64,000 nt of DNA, from contig NC_083605.1 in NCBI RefSeq assembly GCF_029168945.1, forward strand, positions 1,805,280 to 1,869,279, given 5' to 3'. Position numbers and translations under genes: made by a program. How positions within the stretch are numbered: the stretch's first letter is position 1; every line of letters starts with the position of its first letter. Below are positions 57,641 through 64,000 of the stretch, piece after piece. A model generated the notes under the pieces. That model had not been told where the DNA came from, searched no databases, and worked only from the letters and a program-made list of their open reading frames with translations. Origin of the DNA: Cannabis sativa (taxonomy: Eukaryota; Streptophyta; Magnoliopsida; Rosales; Cannabaceae).

Positions 57641-59127
57641 GCTTCTTTCTTCTTTTGATCAACCTCCAGCCCCTCTTCGTGTTCCGGTAAGATTTTATTT
57701 ACAGAAAATACAGTCTTTGATATTTTCATATTATTTTTATGTTTTATTTTTATCATTTTGTTGTTAATTTTTGGTTATTTGTATATTATTTTTATGTGGT
57801 TTTCTTATTACTTTCATGTGATTTTTCTGTGTTGTTTTTATAAAGCATCGTAAAAATATAATAAAAACATATATTTGAACGTAAAAATATAAAATTTTAA
57901 TTAAAAAATAATATTTTGTGTAAATTTCTCGAAAGATAATGCATTGAATATATTTTGCTCTTATTTTTAAGAGATAGTAAAATAAGGAGGGTTGAGTTTT
58001 CGAAACATAATTAATTAGAATGTGGTAGTAATTGGAAAGTATGTTTAGTGCAGTATCAGTATCGACAAAATAAGATAATTTGTGAATCAAATAGTTTACA
58101 ATAGATGGAAGAATGGTGGAGTTACAAAGCCCGAGTAACAAATAATTGGTATTGAAAGAAAGTAGTGGAAGTCAATGAGAGATTTAAAGGTCTTAAATAT
58201 TTCAAAATTCAACTCTAAAATATATCAGATCAAATAATTATTCATTCACATATATATATTTAAACTTTTTTATGCAAAAATACCGTGGTTTAATAAAAAT
58301 CAACTGATACCATAATACAATTTGTTAATATTATAAATATCATATTACATATCAATTCAGACACTTGTTTCTAAAGCAAAAATTATTTGGTGATGAACTC
58401 ATAAATATTATTAGAAATTATGATTATCATTTAACTAATTAGTTATTTATGATCATCTAATATTATCGTTATTCTATCATTACTTATACAATTTTACAAT
58501 AGAGCAAATTATATAGATATTAATGAAAATAATTTAAAATTTTATACTGACTTTTGTGTATTTTTGGGATAGACTTTGGTGTATTAAGAATTCGTATCAT
58601 GATAATTAGGCATATAATTCGATAGTGGATTTAACATTTATACTCTTACAAGTAGTAGGTGCCACTATTTTGAGTAAGTAAAAAACTTACAACCAAATTA
58701 ATCTTTATATGATGAACACTTTAATAGTTAGTCATAATAGGCATTCCATTAGTTTTTTAGAAAATTATGAAAAAATTTCACTCCATAAAAGTACACCCTC
58801 CTATAAGAAAATAATATAATAAGTAGACCAAATTAAGGAAAAAAAATATAAGGTTGCATTGGAGAAAAGTAAAAGAAGAAACAAATGATGCAACTGAGTT
58901 TAATGTGACATAATATAGAATGATGCAACCGCTTTCAAAGTGGCATAATAGAGAACTTGCAGAATACTTTAAAAATAATAAAATATTGACTTCAAAGTTA
59001 TATAAAAATAGAGAATTATATGATACAGACAATGCAAATTCATTCATTATTATTTTTTTGAAAAAAAAATTACTTAAACAATATGGATCTTTGATTTGGT
59101 CAGCATTAACAGTGAATTTGGGCTGCT
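57641..59127. other. Intergenic AT-rich stretch
   Basis: Low-complexity AT sequence. The small frame at 57556-57756 (minus) has no domain I recognise. Confidence 0.4.
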
Positions 59128-59225
59128 AATATAGTTGTTATATGAGATGGGTTACTGACATGGTTGTTGCAAGAGTTGTAATATGGTTAATGTAAGAGTT
59201 TCCAACATGGTTATTGTTGTAAAGA

Positions 59226-60099
59226 TTCTAATAGGGAAATTTGATTTTCTATACTTAGAAAATCAAAAAATTTGATTTTTAAACCAATAATTTAAACCCT
59301 AAAAAAACTATACTTTTTTTTTCAAAACCCCAAAAATACCCCCAAACTAAAACTATCTCTCTTTCTCTCTCTATCTAGCCGGTCCCAAGAATCCCACACC
59401 CCAGGTCCGATGGTCGGACCATGGGGTCCGATGGGGTCTGACCAATCGGACCCATCGGACCCCAAGGTCCGACCATCGGACCTCTCTCTTCCCCTCTCTC
59501 TCAAATCGCAGGAAAAAAAAAAAATTAAAGCCGGTCGGACCTTCGGGTCCGATGGGTCCGATGACCTTCGGGTCCGATGGGTCCGACCATCGGACCCATC
59601 GGACCCGAAGGTCCGACCATCGGACCCTTTCTTCCTCTCTCTCCAAAATCGCAGAAAAAAAAAAAAAAAAATTCAAAGGTCCGATGGTCGGACCTTGGGG
59701 GTCCGATGGGTCCGACCATCGGACCCCCAAGGTCCGACCATCGGACCTTTGTCTTCTTCCCTCTCTCAAATCGCAGGAAAAAAAAAAGTTTCAGAGACTG
59801 GGATTGCTCTTTCGGGTTGGGGTTGGGGTCGGAGGGGTTGGGGTCGTGGTCGACGGGGGTGAGGGTGGTGATCGGCGTTGGGGTTGACGTGGGTGGGTGA
59901 GGGTGGTTCGGGTGAGGGTGGGCGGTTGGGGTGAGATAGAGGGAGAGAGAGATGATGCAGAGAGAGAGAGAATATTGTGAGGGGGGTATTTTTGGGGTTT
60001 TGAAAAAAAAGGAATAGTTTTTTTAGGTTTTAAATTTTTGGTTTAGGGAAATTTTTTTTTGATTTTCTAAGTATAGAAAATCAAATTTCCCTTCTAATA
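59226..60099. mobile_element. Palindrome-rich foldback element with 8-bp duplication
   Basis: The body 59234-60091 (858 bp) starts GGGAAATTTGATTTTCTATA and ends with its complement. Inverted arms of about 120 bp include CCCCAAAAATACCCCC. It is flanked by a perfect 8-bp repeat TTCTAATA (59226-59233, 60092-60099), as hAT-type transposases make. The centre (about 59403-59785) is an array of GGTCCGA/TCGGACC palindromes in three modules. No transposase ORF; the frames across the array are by-products of the repeats. Confidence 0.85.
59403..59785. repeat. GGTCCGATGGTCGGACC palindrome array, three modules of about 125 bp
   Basis: GGTCCGA and TCGGACC words alternate many times, giving perfect short palindromes around ATCG or CATG cores. 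Each module ends in a CT-rich tract, then AATCGCAGGAAAAAAAAA. The CpG density is far above the flanks. Confidence 0.85.
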
Positions 60100-60245
60100 T
60101 TGTTGTTGCAATAAGATTTTCTAGCATGGTTATTGTATGAGATTGGGTGCTATAAGAGTTGCTAACATAGTTCCTATGTAAGATTGAATTGTTGTAAGTG
60201 TATCTTGTTAGGACTTAATCTGTTAGTGGTAGTTAATACCGTTAG

Positions 60246-61284
60246 TCTGTTATCAGGGGCGGAGCCAGGATTAAGTTCTTGGGGGGCCAATTATTAAAAG
60301 ATAAGTATCGATAAAAAAATTAATATTTGTTTGAGCAATAAAAGTTGATACTTTAGATAAAAGATATATTCACATAAATAAGAAAGAGTATTGAAAGCAC
60401 AATAATTAACACATAATCAAAATTTCAAGGGAAGAATTAGAAAAATTAAGGTCAAAGTTTTTATTAGGGATATTCTACTTAATTACTTTCTTACTGTACT
60501 TAATTTATTAATTAAATATAATAGAATAAATCTATAATAAGTACACCTCTTAAAAGGGGTGTTTTGACACCTTCCTAGCTATTTGTTTTGATATTTAGGA
60601 GAGTTTTTAATCTATTTTTTTTTCATGATTGTGTATATTATAATTATTTAAGATTACTTATAAATTTTTAAAAGATTCCAAATAGTTTGTAGTGCCAAAA
60701 AATAAGGTTTAAACAATTACTTATTCTGCGCCGAAAAAGAAAAAACAATCACTTGTGCAACAAAATATTTAAATCTTATTTTTGACAATGTAAACTATTC
60801 TAAAAAAATTTACAAGTTATTCTAAATAATTATAATATACATGATTATAAAAAAAAAATGAATTAAAAAATTCTTCTAAATATCGAAAGGGATAAAAGAT
60901 ATACTTAAACAATCTTATTTTGAATTGTATTTAAATAACATACTTATATATTTGTGGCAAAATTTAAAAATAAGACACTTAATTTTATTTTTCACTCTAA
61001 TTATTTTTTTCTATATATAGTAACAAGTTATTATTAATTTATAAATAATATATTACCACATAAATTATTATAAAAATAAAAAATAAAACAAGTTAATAAT
61101 TCAATATACTACTTTTTACCTTTTTTCTTGGACTTTTCTATATAACGATGAACTATGAATTAATGCATATATATATATATATGATTTTTGTTCATTAAGA
61201 AGACATATATATATTGATTTTTAGAAATTTTGAGGGGGCCAAGGCCACCCCAACTACACACCTACGTCCGCCCCTGTCTGTTAT
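60246..61284. mobile_element. hAT-like non-autonomous element inside the LTR
   Basis: The body 60254-61276 (1023 bp) starts CAGGGGCGGAGCCAGG and ends CGTCCGCCCCTG. It is flanked by a perfect 8-bp duplication TCTGTTAT (60246-60253, 61277-61284). GGGGGCC blocks lie just inside both ends. No transposase is encoded. It contains a MITE at 60538-60905. Confidence 0.9.
60538..60905. mobile_element. MITE of the 33121-33530 family, nested in the hAT-like element
   Basis: The left end TCTATAATAAGTACACCTCT and family interior (TATTTGTTTTGATATTTAGGA, then TTATAATTATTTAAGATTAC and its inverse) match the other copies. Confidence 0.65.
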
Positions 61285-61529
61285 GTTGAGGTGTCATTTT
61301 TTGTTGTTTCTGTTTGTTTCAGCTGTTTCTCTCTAATAGCTTTGTATTGTATATTAATAGAGCAATTGCTCACAATAATGAATCGATCGACCATTCATTC
61401 TACACATTTCTGTTATTCCTTTCGTTTCAACATGGTATCAAGCCAGTTATTTTTTTTCTGCTTTCGCTTCTTCGTTCTTCTCTTTGCTTCCTCTTCGTTG
61501 TGTTTCTGTGAAGCTCTTGCTGTTCATCA

Positions 61530-62900
61530 ATGGCTAATCCAGTCGTTTTCTCACATAAAGTATCAGTCAAACTCGATGACAATAATTTTCTGCTCTGGCG
61601 TCCTCAGGTGCTCTCTGCCATTCGTGGTCACCGACTTTCGGAGTACATCTCTAACTCTGTTCAACCTCCACCAAAGTTTCTCACCAACGACGATCGACTC
61701 AATGGAATTGTCAATCCACGATTCTCCGAATGGGAGGTGCAAGATCAAGTCCTCTACTCATGGCTTCTTTCTTCCATGTTCGATGGCATCTTAACTCGCA
61801 TCGTCGGAGCTAAAACCTCGACTCAAGTTTGGCACACATTAGAGGTATACTTCGTTACTCAAACCTCTGCTAAGATCGATTTCTTTACTAATCAACTGCA
61901 GATGTGCAAGAAAGGAGGCCTCTCAATCAATGAATATTTGCTTCGCATCAAAGCTTTAGTCTATCGTCTTGGATCTGTAGGTCATCGAGTCACTGTCAAA
62001 GAACACATTTCAGCCATCTTCAAAGGCCATCCCTCTGACTATGATACTTTCATCATTTCTGTCAATTCAAGAAACACTGATTACACCGTGGCTGAAATCG
62101 AATCTCTTCTGTTATTTCAAGAGCATCGTATGGACAGCAACCACAAAGATCTTGATTCTGTTAATCTGACAACTAATCGAACACCTCGCGGTCGTGGAAA
62201 CTCTCCTCCAATGTCCAATTCATCTACGGATCTCAAGCAACAATCCTTCCCTGTGAAAGGAGGAAGAGGCTTCTGGAATCCTTATGTTGTTGCTCCTCGA
62301 TCCACAGGTGTTCTCGCTCCTCTTGGTTCAGTTCCTTTAGGATCTAATCGAACTATGCAAACTCTTGCATTCGCCTCTGGAACAAAACCTGTTTGTCAAC
62401 TATGCTCTCGCACAGGTCATATAGCTTCAAGATGCTATCAGCGTTTTAACATCGAGTTTCCTGGAGTTGGTGCAGCTAATGTGGGGTCTCAATCTATCAA
62501 CATAGCCACTGCTGAGTCTTTACCGGATGATGCCTGGTATCCGGATTCAGGTGCTACAACTCACTGCACTGCCGATGTTAATAATTTCACTCAGCAAACT
62601 CCCTATCAAGGTACAGATCAAGTCCATATGGGGGATGGTACTAGCATCACCATACAGAATGTTGGTAAGGCTACTTTCTTTACTCCTTATACCTCTAAAC
62701 CTCTTACCTTAAATCGTATGCTTCATGTTCCTCACATTACTAATAACCTCATTAGTGTGTCTCAATTTTTTGCTGACAACAATGCTTTTTTCGAGTTTTA
62801 TCTTAACCATTATCTTGTGAAAGACCAGGCTTCCAAGGCAGTGTTGATGGAAGGACAACTTAGCCATGGGTTGTATGTCATCCAACCATCTCAGATTTAA
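61530..62900 (+). pseudogene. Copia gag and protease, ended by an in-frame stop
   Basis: 456 residues from an ATG about 100 bp after the primer-binding site: gag (residues about 10-200), CCHC knuckle CQLCSRTGHIASRC, then protease DSGATTHC. A TAA at 62898-62900 ends the frame where gag-pol of this type should run on; the same frame is open afterwards to the window end. This suggests one nonsense mutation. Confidence 0.9.
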
Positions 62901-64000
62901 CTCACCAAACCTCACCCTAAGTCTGTTGTGTTTCCTGTAGCTTTGTCTGTTAATAATGTGGGTGTCACTACACCCACTTCTCTTGTATCAAATTTTACAG
63001 CTTTCTCTTTATGGCATAAGAGGCTTGTTCATCCCTCTGCCAGAATTGTAACTCATATCATGAATGCTTGTAAAATTCCTCATAGTTATAAAATGCCTAC
63101 TGATTTTTGTGAAGCATGTTGCAAAGGAAAAATTCATAAATTCTCTTTCCCCCAATTTGAGACTATCTATACTAGACCCCTACAACTGCTCCATACAGAT
63201 TTATGGGGACCTTCTCCATATTTGTCATCGAGTGGTTACAAATGTTACATTTACTTTGTGGATGCCTTCTCTAGATACACCTGGGTCTTTCTTCTAAAAG
63301 CTAAGTCAGAAGCTCTTCCCACCTTTATTAATTTCAAGACTCAGATTGGAAAAGAATTAAATTGCCCCATTCTTGCTCTTCAATCTGACTATGGGGGTGA
63401 ATTTCAAAGCTTTGAATCCTATCTAAATCAACATGGATTTAGTCACAAACTCTCTTGCCCCACTACACACCAGCAAAATGGTGTGGCCGAGAGAAAGCAT
63501 AGACATTTAGTTGAGTCTGCCCTCACCCTTCTTGCCCAAGCATCAATGCCCTTGTTTTATTGGGATGAAGTTGTGAGGGCATCGACCTATGTCATTAATA
63601 GGCTCCCCACTCCTATTCTTCAAAATCAGACTCCTATTGAAGTCTTATTTTCTAGAAAACCAGACTACTCTTTCCTTAGAGTTTTTGGGTGTGCTTGTTA
63701 CCCCAACACACGACCATACAATAGAAACAAGCTTGAGTTTAGGTTTGTCAAGTGTACTTTTCTTGGCTACAGCCTTAAGCACAAAGGGTACAAGTGTTTA
63801 GCTAGCACGTGTAGAATTTACATCTCCAAGGATGTGATCTTTGATGAGTACTCTTTCCCATTTGCTCATATGTCAACCCCATCCACTTCCACTACTTCAC
63901 CACTCAGTACTCTGCCCTCTGTACCTATCCCCCGTCCTAATCCCAGTACAATTACCCCTGATACACCACCACCTCATCACCCTACTGCCTTGTCATTACC
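62901..64000 (+). pseudogene. Copia integrase region, in frame after the stop, cut by window end
   Basis: In the same frame as the preceding gag-protease, the sequence is open for 366 codons. It has LWHKRLVHPS (GAG-pre-integrase), HTDLWGPSP, LQSDYGGEF and QQNGVAERKH (integrase core D, D, E), then the linker toward reverse transcriptase with Pro/Ser/Thr-rich sequence at the window edge. No second stop was met by eye. Confidence 0.85.

Larger units (their letters stand above)
59128..60200 (+). repeat. Minisatellite, about 27-bp units, split by an inserted element
   Basis: Units of the type ATGGTTATTGTTGTAAGAGT run from about 59128 to 59233 and resume from 60092 to about 60200. The inserted element 59234-60091 divides the array. 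Units vary by a few bases and in length. Confidence 0.65.
60206..61432 (+). repeat. 5' LTR of the last copia element, split by a hAT-like element
   Basis: Begins TGTTAGGACTTAATC and ends TTTCAACA. Positions 60254-61284 are the inserted element plus one duplication copy. The left boundary is inferred from TG...CA form and position only. Confidence 0.65.
60206..64000 (+). mobile_element. Ty1/copia element, 5' part (runs off the window)
   Basis: The 5' LTR (60206-61432) ends CA just before a TGGTATCAAGCC primer-binding site at 61433. The LTR is only about 196 bp without the inserted hAT-like element. gag-protease is at 61530-62900, and integrase onward from 62901. The 3' half and 3' LTR are beyond the window. 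Confidence 0.88.

Noticed and set aside
59403..59785. CRISPR-like spacing of short palindromic repeats
   Set aside because: Plant nuclear context, no unique spacers, no cas genes; the repeats are adjoining palindromes within a transposon.
59371..59900. Several overlapping frames encoding Gly-Pro-rich, collagen-like repeats
   Set aside because: They exist in several frames on both strands because the DNA is a palindrome array; none has a start context, conserved domain or host gene structure.

Overview
This is a stretch of plant nuclear DNA, almost certainly from a eudicot. The evidence is an AT-rich background, three plant host genes (two of them intronless), a chloroplast rpoC1 fragment in nuclear context, and dense plant-type transposable elements: Ty1/copia elements primed by initiator tRNA-Met, a Sirevirus, L1-type LINEs with a plant RNase H tail, and hAT, Mutator and Tourist MITEs. 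The sequence does not fix the species.

Host genes: (1) a two-exon Agenet-domain gene at 9119-10477 (+), coding for 284 residues with four Agenet/Tudor-like modules; (2) an intronless acyl-activating enzyme (AMP-dependent acyl-CoA ligase, 553 aa, peroxisomal C-terminus SRM) at 18115-19776 (-); (3) an intronless BAHD acyltransferase (461 aa, HxxxD and DFGWG) at 41753-43138 (+). The last two could both belong to acyl-CoA-dependent specialised metabolism, one making a CoA thioester and the other using one. They lie 22 kb apart with only transposons between, so a functional cluster is speculation.

Layout: 1-6644 is a decayed copia element (its 5' LTR is cut by the window edge). 6645-9118 holds CACTA-like repeats, the plastid rpoC1 fragment and a Mutator-type MITE that abuts the Agenet promoter. 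After the Agenet gene come a SINE, a second copy of the same MITE and a 2.2 kb foldback element. Next is AT-rich DNA with two more foldbacks, then the acyl-activating gene, a hAT-like element and nested MITEs. 23.1-30.9 kb is LINE debris split by a young, apparently intact copia element with by-eye identical LTRs. 31.4-34.4 kb is a MITE field, including a Tourist-type element. 34.4-40 kb is a LINE with both ORFs open and an ATGA stop/start overlap. After the BAHD gene, 43.7-57.4 kb is a broken LINE split by a 10.2 kb Sirevirus carrying an env-like region. 59.1-60.2 kb is a minisatellite interrupted by a palindrome-rich element. 60.2-64 kb is a copia element that runs off the window; its 5' LTR is split by a hAT-like element that itself contains a MITE.

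The three host genes are islands in layered insertions whose order can be read from perfect target-site duplications. I did not find a convincing new biological system. The least conventional structures are the GGTCCGA palindrome array (59.2-60.1 kb), the large foldback (12.4-14.6 kb), the duplicated promoter-like segment upstream of the acyl-activating gene, and repeated donor-like motifs followed by an acceptor-like site in the first copia leader.
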